From positions 868,001 to 932,000 of the forward strand of contig JBLDXI010000020.1 of the NCBI GenBank assembly GCA_047495785.1: a stretch of 64,000 nt of DNA, given 5' to 3'. The translations under genes and the position numbers were made by a program. The stretch comes from Lepidodermella squamata. Its lineage: Eukaryota; Gastrotricha. Below the pieces are notes generated by a model that was given only the letters and a program-made list of their open reading frames with translations, had not been told where the DNA came from and did no database searches. This document shows, piece after piece, positions 10,998 through 23,167 of this stretch; position 1 is the stretch's first letter; each line of letters starts with the position of its first letter.

Positions 10998-12094
10998 TCA
11001 TTTTTTCTTGATAGGTTTTTGAGGCATTGTGAATGACCGTGATCGCCGCGGCTCTACTGGAGCGCTGAATTGCGTCGCGAGTTGCTCGCGGCTGTTTTGA
11101 TGCTTCTGACGTTGGCTTCTGCTGAAGATCGCTCGCGAGGCTGGTACACTGGCAGTGCTGAGATTGCTGTCTCGAGGCGCCGGGCAAGTCACCTGGTGTT
11201 TGAAGTCATTATGCTGCCTGTTCATCTTCGCACGCAGCTCTTGGCGGTCTCGTTCCGTCGCTGCCAGGAAAGCGGCACGCCTTACTTGTCTCCGATTTAA
11301 CCTCTGAGAAATATTGATAAAAAAATAGCGAACGTGTCCTTAAAATTATCACCTCCTCGGCCTCTGGGAAGGCTAACTCCACCCAATCCCTCAGCTTTTC
11401 ATCGCAGATTTTCAGGTGTGTTTCCACATCGGTGACGCCGCAATCAACATTAATAGCCGCTAAATCGATCAGCTGAAAAATAATTAAAAATTAACTTAAA
11501 TTAAATTAAATTAAAATTAATTAAAATTAATTCAAATGATTAAAATTAAAATTAAAATAATTAAATTATAATTATAATTAAAATTAATTAAACCTTGAGT
11601 CTGACTTCCATTTGGTCCAATCTTCGAGCAATTTCCTCCTCAGCCGATTGGATTGTGTCTTGAATAATGATCCTAGCCGCTTGACCCGTTGTTTTATGAT
11701 ACGCATGCGCATCTTCAAACTTGTCATCGTGGTGATGGTGGCAGAATTCCGTCACCTTGTGATGCGTCGCCTTACGAAAATGCTCCAGCTCGTGGTCCAA
11801 CTCAGCCGTTGCATCAGCGACACATTCGAGTTTCATCTCGCGCCGCAATATGCCAGATTTCAGCAACGCGACAGTTTCGTAAGCATTTTGCAACTCGAAT
11901 GTATCAGCTTTGCACTGAGAATTTCGTTTGGCTGATGAGAAGTTGACTTCAGCCGGGGCTGAACCTCGGTTGTTAGATACAACTGTCGAACGCTTGCCAT
12001 AGCTGACAATTGTTTTCCGAGCCCAGGTCAACTTGCGGTCGATGAAGTTCAACGTCTTCCGCCTTTGGAGGGTTGACGATTTTTTATGCTCCAT
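10998..12094 (-). CDS. Coiled-coil protein with basic tail (gene B), paralogue of gene A
   Basis: Three exons in phase 0: 12094-11594, 11472-11353 and 11303-10998, 308 residues. I chose the ATG at 12094; an in-frame ATG at 12133 would add 13 hydrophobic residues. Exon 1 contains a His-rich patch (HHHHDD) in a predicted helix and ends IARRLDQMEVRLK. Exon 2 carries DVETHLKICDEKLRDWVELAFPEAEE. The tail is Arg/Ser/Gln-rich and ends PQKPIKKK. The exon 1 end and the exon 2 start resemble gene C (LDRLDERLK followed by KLDVKVVDTLLK). Function unknown. Intron 1 is an almost pure (A/T) run of attaaa words. Confidence 0.55.
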
Positions 12095-12466
12095 AATTAG
12101 AATGAAAATCACTGACTTAGGAATACGAAGCATTTTGAGTCTAATCGAATCATATTAAGGTTGATGATGGCTCGGTGATTTTGATATGATTTATAGTAAT
12201 TCATCCGTGATCTCTAGAAATCAGAACTAAAATATGTCATCAATCACGCGTAGGATTTTCAGCTTTTTGCGGTCTTCTAAGTCCTGTTTTATCGATTGAT
12301 ACACGTAGTCCCATATATAACAGCAGTCTGAGTTTATTGGAAAATGATAGTATTAATTACTTCAATGGAAAAATTGACCTAGCCGAATAATAATGAATCG
12401 TAAAAAGCTAAACAAAATGATTCAACAAAAAAGCTGCTCAAAGAAGGGCGAATTTTCAGTTAATAA
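12095..12466. other. Intergenic between genes B and C
   Basis: 372 bp of AT-rich sequence with no feature I can support. It must hold the promoter of gene B, which is not recognisable by eye. Confidence 0.4.
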
Positions 12467-14340
12467 TCACGACCGGACCCCACGATTCCGCAATAGCTGG
12501 ACAATTTCTCCTTTCCCATGTTTCCGCGCGAGATCGAGCAAACTCAGTGAAGCGTGGTGGTCTAATGACCGATGCGCGTGGATGGAGGTGATTGTTGTCG
12601 ACAAATCAGAGCCGCCACTAAGATTCAGCGGCGATGCGTTATTAAGCGGTAACTGCACGTTGATCGACGCATTTCGCCGCAGAAGAAGCGAAACCATGGG
12701 CGTATCGCCTCGCAAAGTTGCGTACATAATCGCCGTGAAGCCGTTTCGGTCGTTTTGCGCGTCAATCATCGCGCCGTGGTCGAGTAGGGTGCGCACAACG
12801 TCGATGTGGCCGTGATCGGCGGCTATCAGCAGGGCGTTGAATCCTGACTGGTTGCGCGGTTCCAACTCGGCGCCGAAACTGATCAGCAGCTCAACTGTGG
12901 CTAGGTGCCCGTGCTTCGCCGCGAGCAGCAACGGCCGGCAGCCGTCTTCATCCTGAGCTTCGATCATGTTTACGCCATGGTAGTTTTGCTGTAGAATCCG
13001 TTGAATAGCTTCGGTTTCGCCTCGTCTCGCCGAGTTCAGCAACATAAATCCGGCTTGCTGAAAATTTAAAAAAATTACCGTACAATCTTACGAAAACTTC
13101 ACCTATCAGGCTAAAAAATTTTCATCTTCGAAAAAATTCGCAAAACATGTCAAATAAATTCAGGTAAAGATTCTTTGAATCCCGCTCAACTGATGTTTGC
13201 AAATTTAATATTTTGCATATTTAATATGTTGCATATTAATGTTTGCATATTTCCGGCTAAATTTGGCTATTACTATTTCCAATGGTTCCGGTTTGATTTG
13301 TTTACCTCGCCGATTTTTTTTAATTTTTCTTGGAAAATTATTTTTAATAGGGTTCAATCAAAACATACCAAGCTGGGATCGGGAAACGCTTTCATTTTTA
13401 ATTCATTCTGCTGTAATAATTCCTGTATCGAAATTTCATTGAATTATATGAACAAATTAGGAGAATTTGCAAGTACCTGAACCTGAGCTTCAAGCTCAGC
13501 AATTCGTTGCTTGGCGTCCAACTCGGCTGCTTGGGAAATTTGTAGTTCGCGCTGGCATACAGCCAACTGGGCTTGAGCTTCGTTTCCTGCCATCTTTGCT
13601 GCCTAAAAACAAGGCTATTGGCTTACAATTTCCGTTTGTTAATTGAATAAAACCTCAATTTGCGTTTCATATTGGCAAGCAGCTAAGCGAGCGTCGCAAA
13701 TAGCAATGTTGATGTTGGTTTTAAGGCTGGCGATTTGTCGACCCGAGTCCCTAGCCGCCATTTCTAGGGCCTGTTGCATCTCGATAACCTGCCTTTCAGC
13801 CATTCGCCGGCTATTCAACGCATTTTCCAGCGATCTGGCCATCGTTTTCAACTCTGCCTGTATAAGCCTTGTGTGATCGATAAAGTGTAAAGAGGTTTCA
13901 AAAGTATTCAAACCTGAGTTCGAAGCTCTGTTTCAACGACTCGATTTTTCGCAGCTGCCTCAGCGATTTCAGCCGTTTTCACCCTAGCCAATAATTTCAG
14001 CAGGGTGTCTACAACTTTAACATCTAATTTCTAATCAAATAAAATTCGACAATTTTAAAAGAATTTTCAAATAATACTTGGTTATTAAAATTACCTTAAG
14101 CCTCTCATCTAGCCGATCCAGTTGCTTGTTCGTATCGTGGCGAAATGACTCGGCTTGTTGAAGCAACGGTTCCAAGTCAGTGATGCCGATACTTGATAAC
14201 CTTTCCTTAAGTTGACAGACCTCAACGCGCCGCTCTTCAGCAATTACCCGCCAAACGTTGTTGCGATTCATGGCCGGCGATGATGAATCGCAGTGAATGT
14301 ACTCGTCGTCCGAAGACGCCAAAAAATTAAAATTGAACAT
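12467..14340 (-). CDS. Coiled-coil/ankyrin-repeat protein (gene C)
   Basis: Five exons, every join in phase 0: 14340-14095, 14030-13914, 13857-13654, 13602-13477 and 13057-12467, 427 residues. The N-terminus MFNFNFLASSDDEYIH matches the start of genes E and F. About 230 residues of coiled coil follow, rich in Ala, Glu, Arg and Gln, one exon per helix segment. The last exon encodes about five ankyrin repeats (NALLIAADHGHIDVVRTLL is the clearest). Its end, ARKHGKGEIVQLLRNRG, matches the end of gene E. A scaffold or adaptor role is likely from the domains; the partner is unknown. Upstream in-frame sequence to 14574 is open, but the conserved motif points to the ATG at 14340. Confidence 0.75.
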
Positions 14341-14693
14341 TAGAATTTCAACAACCAGAGCAACAACAGCAACAATAATGTAATATCTGCAAACACAGCA
14401 GGTAGAGTACTCAATAATAAGTTTGAGTCTACAGGCTATTCTCGTAGCAAAACTCGGCAGCATCTGCGCCACTTCTGTCGCGCCCCAGCTAGAATAAGGT
14501 TGACCTAATTTTAGCGGCATTCTAATCAGACAAGTAAAAATGAGACAAGTCCGTGACCGATATTTATTCGCCATCTTTTCAGTCTAATAATTTTTTGAAA
14601 AAAATTCAGTTTTGCAGCACTGCCGTATACCAAAGTAATTTCGGACGAAACCCTGATTTTCGAGGTTTAAAAAAACAGTCTCAATTCAGAAAT

Positions 14694-15085
14694 GGGTGTG
14701 CCAAGTGCGCACCCTAAATGTAGGGTTCCAGCACTAATGAGACTCCAGCAGTAGATTTCCCCTAAATTCATGTTTTCTCTGGAATCTCGATTTTTCTGTT
14801 ATCATGCCTAACCGATTCGATTTTTATATTGCGCGTATTTTGCGCAATGAGCGGTCAGTTTACGAGTTATATTTCAACCTGCAGAGTCGATATCGATTCC
14901 AAGTATCGATTTTACAAATCAGTAATTTTTCCGATATCAGCCGTCGTAACCCGACATCAATAATTTTTAGGGTGCCAGGTAGCTAAAAGAAAAAATCCTA
15001 GATTCAGGTGAGGCATCGATATCGACCAAAAACCGAATACGCCGAAATCTCAAAGAATATGAAACGAATATTTAGAGCTGGAACT
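14694..15085. mobile_element. MITE family 1, copy 1
   Basis: Left end ggttccagcacta (14724) with the outer word gggtgtgccaagtgcgcacc (14694-14713), also found at copy 2. The right end atttagagctggaact is a decayed inverse of the left. Much of the interior matches 46155-46531, including tatcgattccaagtatcgat, gattttacaaatcagt and gatatcagc. Non-coding. It lies in the promoter-side gap of gene C. Confidence 0.65.
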
Positions 15086-15699
15086 GAATTTTGTGGTGCA
15101 AATAATTGGACCCTTCAGGCATGTATGATGATATTTGGCACAAAGGCGTGTAAGGGAATTCCCGATTTATTTGCAAAGTTAGGAATTTCAAGACTTTTCC
15201 CTGATTTTCTGTTTCATCTCTCATTTTTATCTAAACGAGCGTGAAGTCCTGAGATTATTTATTCGAGGTCAATTTTTTTATTTAAATGTTTTCCGCTATC
15301 ATGTTAGGATTTGGGTCATTAAATATTTCACACCCACAATTTTAGGCAGCCGTTATTATCACGTGGCCCATTTTATAGAGTAATGTCTGCACGCAAGTCC
15401 CAACTTGTAAATAATGGTTATTTTTCAAACAGGCCAAGACAAGTTAATATATTTTAGCCCCTCGGTGTGAAATGCAAGAGCACGACTGCGACTGACTGCT
15501 TCCGTCATGCGTGACTTGTTATCGTTAGATTGTTTCCAGTCGTGTGGGAAGTAGCTTCGCCAAGACAGACTTTCGTGATTTCCGCCCGCAACTCGCAAAC
15601 ATCAAATACCTAAATTCCTTACCCCGACGGCGATCATATATAAAACTAGCTAGATATCACACCTTTTTACCGAATCGTTTTTTTCGCTCGAAAAATAAT

Positions 15700-16072
15700 A
15701 TGACTACCTTCGTAAAAATCACGATTTTCCTAGCCATTGTCATAGGGCTAGTGGCAGGTAACGCCATCCCAGCGGCGCAAAACAACATTTTGACGAGCGA
15801 TGAGACAGACATGTTGGCATTTATCAACGATCTGAGGCGAGAGCTTCACACAATAACAATCGCCAAGTGCGATGAGTGCTTTGAGGTTGTCACTTTTTTT
15901 TAATTGTCGGAGTTAACAAAATAGCTAAATTTCATTTTTTTTTGCCAAGAATAAGAAGAGGAAGTTATCGAAATGCTACGACACACCGATTGAAACGCGG
16001 TACGACTTCATCATCGAGCACTGCCCGAAAATGCAGTACAATTTGCCGGAAGAATTCGCGTTCAGAAAGTGA
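15700..16072 (+). CDS. Small secreted cysteine-containing protein
   Basis: Two exons, 15700-15885 and 15950-16072, give 102 residues. Residues 1-20 form a clear signal peptide (KITIFLAIVIGLVAG, cleavage near GNA). The mature part is charged and has four Cys (KCDECFE, KCYD, HCPK), compatible with two disulphides. The short intron (64 bp) has donor gttgtc and acceptor ccaag, the latter weak. It is not obviously a member of the C-x9-C family next door, though it is also small, secreted and adjacent. A hormone, venom-like or immune peptide are all possible, and nothing seen chooses between them. Confidence 0.55.
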
Positions 16073-16372
16073 TTTTAGCAATTTTCGATCGATAGAGAAA
16101 CAATCACCAATCGATGTCGTGAACATTTAGTGATCACAATTTTTATTAATAAAAAATTTACGGGTTATTTTCAGACACTTTTGCCTTTGAAACCTGGTAT
16201 ATTATATTGAAATTGATAGCCTTCAAGTTACCAAATGAAAATCGGATCAGTAAGTTCCTTGGTCCACAACTTTTTTAATATTTTTAACCTTGAAAAACCA
16301 AGCTCAAATACACGCTTTTGTCCGAAATAAGGTCACGTTAAATTTTTTTATTTTCAGAATGAATAAAAAAGG

Positions 16373-16765
16373 TTATATTGATTTGCCTTCCATTATTCGC
16401 TTCGCTTCGATTTGCGCCCATAAGAAGAACGTTGCATTTTGTTCGCAGATAGATTTGAAATTGAATCGCTTAATGCATTTTTTCAGCCGCGCTTCGTACA
16501 GCGCCTTTTGCCGCTTGTCGTCGCTGAGTTGCCCCCACACGCTTAGCACTCGCCGGAGTCTATTCTTGTCCGTTTCCGATAGTAAGGACTTGGCTGTATC
16601 ACCCACTCGTAGGAAATCAGGATGCATCGCCTTTTCGATAGCTGGATCGTGTTCGAGTTCGAGTTCGACCTTCGACTTATTCTTTGAATGCGGTCTTGCT
16701 GCTACCGATGAACAGAACACAGCAGCGTAAAAGATCGTGAATGATATAGCCAGTTTCAGTAACAT
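16373..16765 (-). CDS. Secreted C-x9-C family protein 1
   Basis: Single exon, 130 residues. It has a signal peptide (LKLAISFTIFYAAVFCSSVAA), a charged linker, then the family core: W at 78, LSDDKRQKALYEARLKKC, nine residues, C, then EQNATFFLWAQIEAKRIMEG. The two core cysteines are spaced C-x9-C (KCIKRFNFKSIC). Three paralogues lie at 18417, 29897 and 40791, all minus strand. I do not recognise this as a described family. The helical, single-disulphide core suggests a small secreted helical protein; function unknown. Cys in the signal peptide are not part of the core. Confidence 0.8.
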   Translation of the reverse strand: MLLKLAISFTIFYAAVFCSSVAARPHSKNKSKVELELEHDPAIEKAMHPDFLRVGDTAKSLLSETDKNRLRRVLSVWGQLSDDKRQKALYEARLKKCIKRFNFKSICEQNATFFLWAQIEAKRIMEGKSI

Positions 16766-18416
16766 TTTAACAAATAATGAAGCCGACGATAGGTCGGAGA
16801 TAGGGGTCTTTTATACAGAAGTCCCTGGCGTTGTTAGTCACCTTTAATGAGATTAGTGAGCTTAGGAATCTTCAGTACTTCCGACAGACGCATCACGGCA
16901 ACAACCTAGAGTGGACAAATGATTGAATTAGTCACTAGTCCTATTCTTGTTGACATTTAGTGACACCACTTTTGAGAGAATATCCTTCTCATGCGTCAAA
17001 GTCTCTCTGCACAAGACTTCAATTCCACGGGCTGCAGTTGAAAACGCACATAGAACATAAAAGTGGGCCATACACAACCCAGCCGGATGTTTTGAATCAT
17101 TGCAGCATCTGCATACTGTATACAATGGTAACAAAATTCGCGTTAATTTTTCAGAGAAAAGACGCGTGCAAATGACAGTTACGCCCGAGATTCCCACTGA
17201 AAACTGCTGAAAAATAAGTCAAAACCTGTTAGGTGAAAGGCTATCAAGTTCTGATTGATTGCATCAACTAGTTGTTTTACCTATGATTTTGCTGCACAAT
17301 ATTTGCGTGCGCAGAGATAATAGAAAGGGGGCCAACTGTTATGGCTAACGCCATGTTAACGCACTGTCCAAATGGGTCCCGAATTGCGACACCTTCCGGC
17401 TTAGTTTAAAAGAAAACGTTCGCCTTTTCTTGACGTGTACCTATTCTTTTAAAAATTCGACCTAATTTTCAACGACACATATTGAAACGCACGCGCATAT
17501 GCAAATGAGCGCTCGAATTTTGCTAGGTCAGCCAAAGACATCATTGCCAATATGATCAGGAAAAAAATAGAAAAATTCTCAAAATTCGTAGGAAAATTAG
17601 GAACCACATATTTCCATGAGACGTACTATAGGACGCCGCGGCTTCGAAGCTCCCATCACATGACCCCTCGGTTGCCATCCGCCATGAATACTTATTCCGT
17701 GAATACGATTTAATTTTTAGTCCCGTAATTTCGAAATAAAAATGTCTTTAATTTATAAAATTAAAATCAATAATTAAAAGCTGAGAATTCATTTACAGCA
17801 AAAGATCGGCCTGATGCTGTGTAAAGATGTGTTGATCTCGTTGATCTAAGCATAAAACGAGGCTTGAGATGATTGCAAAAAGTGTAATGAGATGATTCAT
17901 TGGCCGAGTTAGACTTTGGACCTCATTAAATATCACGCTTTTTCTGATTTTCTGCAAGCCGCGGGGTCCTATACATCTCATGCATATGCCTACCCTTGGT
18001 TTAGATCTCAGAACTTATAGCGCAGAGGCTAATTTTTAAACTCAGAAAATCAGGCCGAATAAAATTAGAAAGTCCAAAGATTCCCCTCGTTACCGTAAGA
18101 AGCAGGGCACTTCCTATGTTATGCTGCTCAATTTTTAATGGGTCTTACTTTCAGCGGAACCACAACTGTCGCATTTCTCACTTGAGAATTTATATTTTCC
18201 CTCAATCTTGTAGAATTATTCGAAAAGCGACCATTAGGCTATGTCAATTAGGTTCCGCAACAGGTAAATTTGGTTCCGCTTAGAGATATCCTGGTTTGTA
18301 ATACGTACAAAATATTCGTCGACGAAGAATATGTCAAAAAGTTGTAAGGTTAAACATGTAAAAATTATTCAACTGAAAATCGAAATTTTATTGGTTACAG
18401 CTAATCATGCAAATTG
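16766..18416. other. Intergenic, no supported gene
   Basis: AT-rich DNA between two family members. A 35-codon minus-strand frame at 17793-17900 starts with a signal-like stretch but has no core motif. No repeats or RNA genes recognised. Confidence 0.4.
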
Positions 18417-18824
18417 TTAATGATTATGACCTTTGCCAAGCATTACGTCCCGTGCCAGCATTTGCGCCCACAGGTAGAAAGGCGTGTTCTGTTGGCAAAT
18501 GGCCCTGATTTTGAATCGATTCACGCACATCTGAAGGCGAATTGAATAGACAACTAGGCGCTTCTGCTCCTGGGTCAAATCTCTCCACGCTGTCGCAATT
18601 TTCTGAACTTGCGTCTTATCGAAAGAATTCAAAGCTCTGAAAACACGAATAACAGATTATGAAATGTAGCTCAAATTATTGGTATCAAAGGTAACCCACT
18701 CTTTGACTGACGACTGGGCTTCTTCTGTTTCTCCTTCCATTATTATAGGTTGAGCTCGCAAGGAAACGATGAAAAGTGATAACACGAAGCAAGCAAGACA
18801 GCTTGTTGCAATAATGTGTTTCAT
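18417..18824 (-). CDS. Secreted C-x9-C family protein 2
   Basis: Exons 18824-18700 and 18636-18417 join in phase 2 to give 114 residues. Signal peptide: HIIATSCLACFVLSLFIVSL. Core: IATAWRDLTQEQKRLVVYSI, then C-x9-C (MCVNRFKIRAIC), QQNTPFYLWAQMLARDVMLG and a His-ending tail. The intron lies between the signal/pro-region and the core. Secreted; function unknown. Membership of the family rests on the shared W-x2-LT-x2-QKR, RF-x3-ICQQ and FYLWAQ-x2-AR motifs. Confidence 0.8.
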
Positions 18825-20434
18825 TTTCGAAATTTGGAATAAAATATGAAATTCGATGTGTTTAGATGACCACGAAATGTTCCAAATGATGACAGCGACG
18901 AAATTGCGTCCGTTTGGCGTTTTTTTAATAACTTGCTCACCTGTTTATGACTTGGCGATCCAAAACAATAACAACGCCAGGCTAAATTATCATCAATTTA
19001 TCAATTTTTTACTGCTTTGAGACAATGTGTACCTCTCGATAGCCTAACCCATAGTCATTTTCGAACTCGAAGCCTTAGTGTCAACGCGTCATGGACAATT
19101 ATCCTAGCGCAATTGTGATGCCTGTCATTCACATGGCGATTTCAATTCGCGGAAAATGAGCAGTTGTAAATCGTATCAACATACATTTTATGGATCTTCA
19201 ACTGATAATGATGCGGTTCGTGAGTTGTTCACACTTGACAGATGACTTTGCGTCTAACATCGCGTCTATTTCGATTAACGTTCAATTCAGTATTTTGCGA
19301 AACGCTTCGCAAGTTCCGATCACCTACAAATTACTAATCCTTTTATTGTTGTATTTAAGCTGCAGCGTGGGACGAAATTCGATCGAAAAACTGCACGCGC
19401 AAGGTTTCCAATGCTATTCGTACTAATTTATATGCTGTAAACTTTAATGGGCGATTAGAATTATAGAATCTGGGAAAACATTTTTCCAAACTAACAAAAT
19501 TAGCCATGTAAAAAGGTCAACAGCCGCAATTTGATTGGGGCCAGCTGAATGGAAGCCGTCCGAAAAACCAGTTCATTAGAATTTGAATCCTCTGATTCAC
19601 TGATCAGTGGGGCAGGGAGCATTTTTGAGAGATTTAAATCGCTCTGCCAACGTGCTCAATATACAGTAGTTTTGCGTGAAGTCGGACACGACTCGCGCCA
19701 GGCAATTTTGTCCGGCTAAATGGAAGCCCGGCTTAACGCATCTTTTTGTACGTTAAGTCCTCGGTAAGCAAATTTTTTCTATTTTTCCATTCATGGCGGA
19801 ATTATTTATCTACGGGAGAAAAAATATTTGACAGCAGTTCTAGGGGTTTTCGAAGGCCCTGATCACGATTTTGAAATCCGTTTGTATTTATCTATCACCA
19901 TAAAGGCTATACAGAAATAGGCAGAAATCGTCCTATCCGCCCAGCTGATTTCAGTCGATTTTTCGAGCACCTTTTCGAGCAAGTTCTGTGTCAGGCGCCT
20001 TCAGCTTTGGAATGTTATATTCTAAATTGCTCCATGAATGTCCCTAAAATTCTGCCTCACTTTATCACCGAAAACATTAAGGTTTAAAAAAGTTTTAGAG
20101 GCTCAGCATTCAGATCACAATTCAGCTTATCCCGTTTTTGCTCGCGACAGTTTTTGCAGCAGAAAAATCGCACGCATTCCGCCTGTATAAGCCTTGGCGA
20201 ATAGAACGAATTCGGCCGGTTTGATTGAATTTCAATAGCGTCGTCATTTTTTATTACCAACTCGAAAAAATTGACACGAAGGCGGACACGCAAATCACAA
20301 AATGATCAGAGACCTATGAAATTTCAAGTTGAAAGAAAATCGAAATTTTAATCTCAGGTTGACTATTTTCATATTGCTAGTATGTCCTGACCATGCAAGA
20401 TTTAAGCAATCTTGGATGGCTCAGAATACAGAAA
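18825..20434. other. Intergenic, no supported gene
   Basis: No coding pattern and no clear repeat. Two short plus-strand frames (19190-19426, 20329-20655) lack any domain, and the second runs into the inverted-repeat element. Confidence 0.4.
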
Positions 20435-20580
20435 TTAAGGAATTCTTCCCGGTGTTGAGGGCAGAACCGAGAATTCTGCCCGCTGAAAATGCCCGAGGGC
20501 GTAGCGGAGCGCAGCGAAGCGAAGCCCGAGGGTATTTTCAAGGGCTGAATTCGAGGTTTTGCCCGAGACACAAGGGAAGA

Positions 20581-21542
20581 GTTCCTGTTCCTTCCCAGTT
20601 GGTTATTTTCGTTAATCCGACACTCGGACGAGTGAAAATGGGGAATGGTGTATAGTGCGTATGAAAGATGACCGTTGTTAATAACGAAAATAAGAAATCC
20701 AGCTTAAAATTTGTAGCAAATTTTTTTTTTGAATTTTTTTGTTCGTTGTTCATTTCCTTGTTTTATTATCAATTGAATATTGCGAATTTCCGTCGAATTT
20801 TCAATGGAGATCACTTTTGATATTGGCGACCTGGGCCTCGGTGCTCTCGCTGACGGCTCCGTGGAAGTGAAACAGCGCGAAGAATCCGATCCAATTCGAC
20901 TTCTCGAACGAGAACTTGATGCTGATATCGAAGAAGAAGAATCCGATGAAGAGGGTGATACGTCGGAGTTCATTCAAGAAGTCGAAAATTTCGTGGCTGG
21001 TTTTGAAGCAAACGGCACAGCTCAGAAAACCAAGCAGCACTGGAGCCGATTTGTCGCATTTGTCGAGCAGCGATTCCACATTTCGGAGCAACTATTAGTT
21101 GAACTTAGGATTGGTGGTGGCCGAGTCGCATTTCTCGCAAACGCTGCTGCTTCGAAACGTCGAAAATGACCCGCGCGATGAGCCACCCGTAAAGCAAGCT
21201 AAACCCATGCCGATCTTCAATTTCTCGAATTGCTCCGTCGTTATTAACAATTAATCCGGCCCAAACACTTGTTTTAAAGTTTAAACATTCTAATAAAGGT
21301 TATTCACTTGTTCACTCGTTTGGTCAGAGTCTGAAGGTTGTAGTAAAGGGACTGGGAACGGAAATTGAAGTTGTGCAACATTATTTCAGGTGAGAGGTTT
21401 TCCCAAATTTTCGAGAGCATCAATTGATTTTCGAAAATAAAAAATCCACCCTAATCGTTTGAGCGGGCAGAAACAGCGGGCAGAAACATCGGGCAGAATC
21501 ACTTTTTCCGTCTAGGCAAAAAATAACCAACTGGGCAGGAAC
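20581..21542. mobile_element. Inverted-repeat element carrying a short ORF
   Basis: ccagttggttatttt near 20595-20609 is reversed as aaaataaccaactgg at 21519-21533, and both ends continue into matching gttcct / aggaac. Outside the left end, gggcagaattct/gcccg palindromes (20459-20570) form a CG-rich hairpin; the right end repeats cgggcagaaac. About 1 kb long, it encloses one open frame (20804-21169). This is consistent with a DNA transposon or a transposon-captured gene piece. The true outer edge could be near 20435. Confidence 0.5.
20804..21169 (+). CDS. Acidic 121-residue ORF within inverted repeats, possible recombinase N-terminal fragment
   Basis: Single exon. Residues 1-60 are strongly acidic (DIEEEESDEEGD). 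The middle, NGTAQKTKQHWSRFVAFVEQ, resembles the N-terminal SAM-like core-binding region of tyrosine recombinase-derived proteins (Crypton/ZMYM type), where a T-x-T/K-K-x2...W/F-x2-F pattern is usual; this is from memory and weak. The frame stops after a basic end (SKRRK), so no catalytic domain is present. It may be a truncated transposon gene or a domesticated fragment, or simply an unrelated host exon. Confidence 0.35.
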   Translation: MEITFDIGDLGLGALADGSVEVKQREESDPIRLLERELDADIEEEESDEEGDTSEFIQEVENFVAGFEANGTAQKTKQHWSRFVAFVEQRFHISEQLLVELRIGGGRVAFLANAAASKRRK

Positions 21543-21743
21543 ACTTTTCTTGTACGAATGAGTCACTGCTGACGGTTCTCTCTATGACTATAACGAAGTA
21601 ATAAGGAAAGAACATTGTGAAAAATGGGTTTTTGGCAGTTTTAGCCACATCAGTGGGTGTTAAGTTACTTGAGTCAATTAGTTAAAGGGCGGGTCATAAA
21701 CTCGTGTTTCCCAAGACATTATTTTTCAAAATTCGTTTGTGGC

Positions 21744-22800
21744 ATCGTCATCGTTCATGATTCAAATTGCTTCGCGACCATTTTTCGCAACATATGTGAC
21801 GCCCACTTAAAAAATAGAGGGAGATTGAAGCCTTGCTGTCAGTGACGAAATATTTCTCAGAATTATAAATAGGCGTATCTTATCTTGCTACTTTAGTGTG
21901 AATGAGCATGCTATATGATATATGGGTGTGTATATCATAGGTGGATATCACGAGGGATTTTGGCCTGAAGGCTATTATCTATGTATTCAGACCTGAGGCT
22001 CAGCCGATTGACTGTATAGCGGACTTGAGGCCCAAGGCCCAATATCCATCGATATAACCCGTAAATGGGTGTTAGGTGTTATCGGCTGCTTATGCATCCT
22101 CGCTCTCTGCAATAGCCGCTCGTGCCTCGACGCGGCTACGCCCATAGACATAATAACAGTATTATATTGACTGATATTATGTCTATGGCTACGCCTCGTC
22201 TTTTTGGGACTCGGCTGGCGCCTCGTCAGATAAAATTCAGCACGAGCTGCTATCGCCGAGAGCTTGTATGATAACATACTAATATTGTCTGATTAATGTG
22301 TATTCATATTTGTCTGATAATGTATGAGTATTTCATTCATATCTGAGATTCGCAGCACGAGCTCTGGGAAATAGGCTGAGTGACCGAAGATGACCGAATC
22401 GAGTGCGGAGATTCCAGATAAGTATGAATGACCTACAAGTATTGCTATATATTGCTATCAATAAATAGTGCATCTCTGTATCTGTGAGTATCTGTTGTGG
22501 TCTTTGTGGCGGCCAGTGCATCAGCAGGCTTCTTAGCTTGCAAGTATTGCCGTAAACCCCCGATGAAAGAGCAATACTCATTTCTTTTGGCACGAGATGT
22601 GAGCAGGTTGCCTCGAAGTTACCAACTCGCTCCAGCTCTAGAGCGGGTATAACTTAATTAACGCAATTAATGCGGTTCGATGCAACTCAGTATCCTATAG
22701 CACCTGCCTGGCATTGCAAATTGCTATTTTTTTATAATGACTGACTATAAGATAAAGGAAATGAATGCAATATAGCGAATTTTTTCTTCAGTTTCAACCA
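21744..22800 (+). pseudogene. Truncated tandem copy of the NIDO-AMOP-vWD gene
   Basis: Sequence at about 21744-21905 matches the 5' flank of the intact gene (about 23070-23130 plus 23625-23765; landmark gtgacgcccact). Sequence at 22491-22800 matches its last codons and 3' flank (27592 onward; the tail RLPRSYQLAPALERV is identical and its DNA nearly so). The whole ectodomain between is missing. The leftover tail frame remains open through the membrane segment to the same TAA. A short palindrome (22143-22187, around catagacataat) sits at the deletion. It looks like a duplication followed by internal deletion. Confidence 0.7.
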
Positions 22801-23167
22801 GAATAAATCAGAAATACACTCATAGACCTTTTTAAGAAAAGAATGAATTTCGAAATTGAATAATTTTTTATAGCGGAAAAAATGATAACCTAGTGTCAAT
22901 GTTACAACAGGGACTTCCAGCCGCCCTGATACAGATAGCAAATTCGCGGTTATTGCTGGTGCGATGTTGTAAGCCACCTGAGAGAAATCTTCAAGTTCAC
23001 ATCTTTTCAAAATTCAAAATCTGCAGTGTTCAAGCAGCTTCTTCGCCCTCAACAAAATCACCAGATGAATAATGAATCAAGATCAAATTGTTATCGTTTT
23101 GTGAATCAAATGTCTTAGTGACCGTTTTTCGCAAAAGATGACTAGAAAATGAACTGTGGAACATGCA

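Noticed and set aside
17793-17900. 35-codon minus-strand frame with a signal-like start between two secreted genes
   Set aside because: No cysteine core, no paralogue and no splice partner. The hydrophobic start alone is weak evidence.
21999-22277. Minus-strand frame near the deleted mucin copy
   Set aside because: Overlaps a palindromic, insertion-like stretch; composition is not coding-like and no homology is seen.
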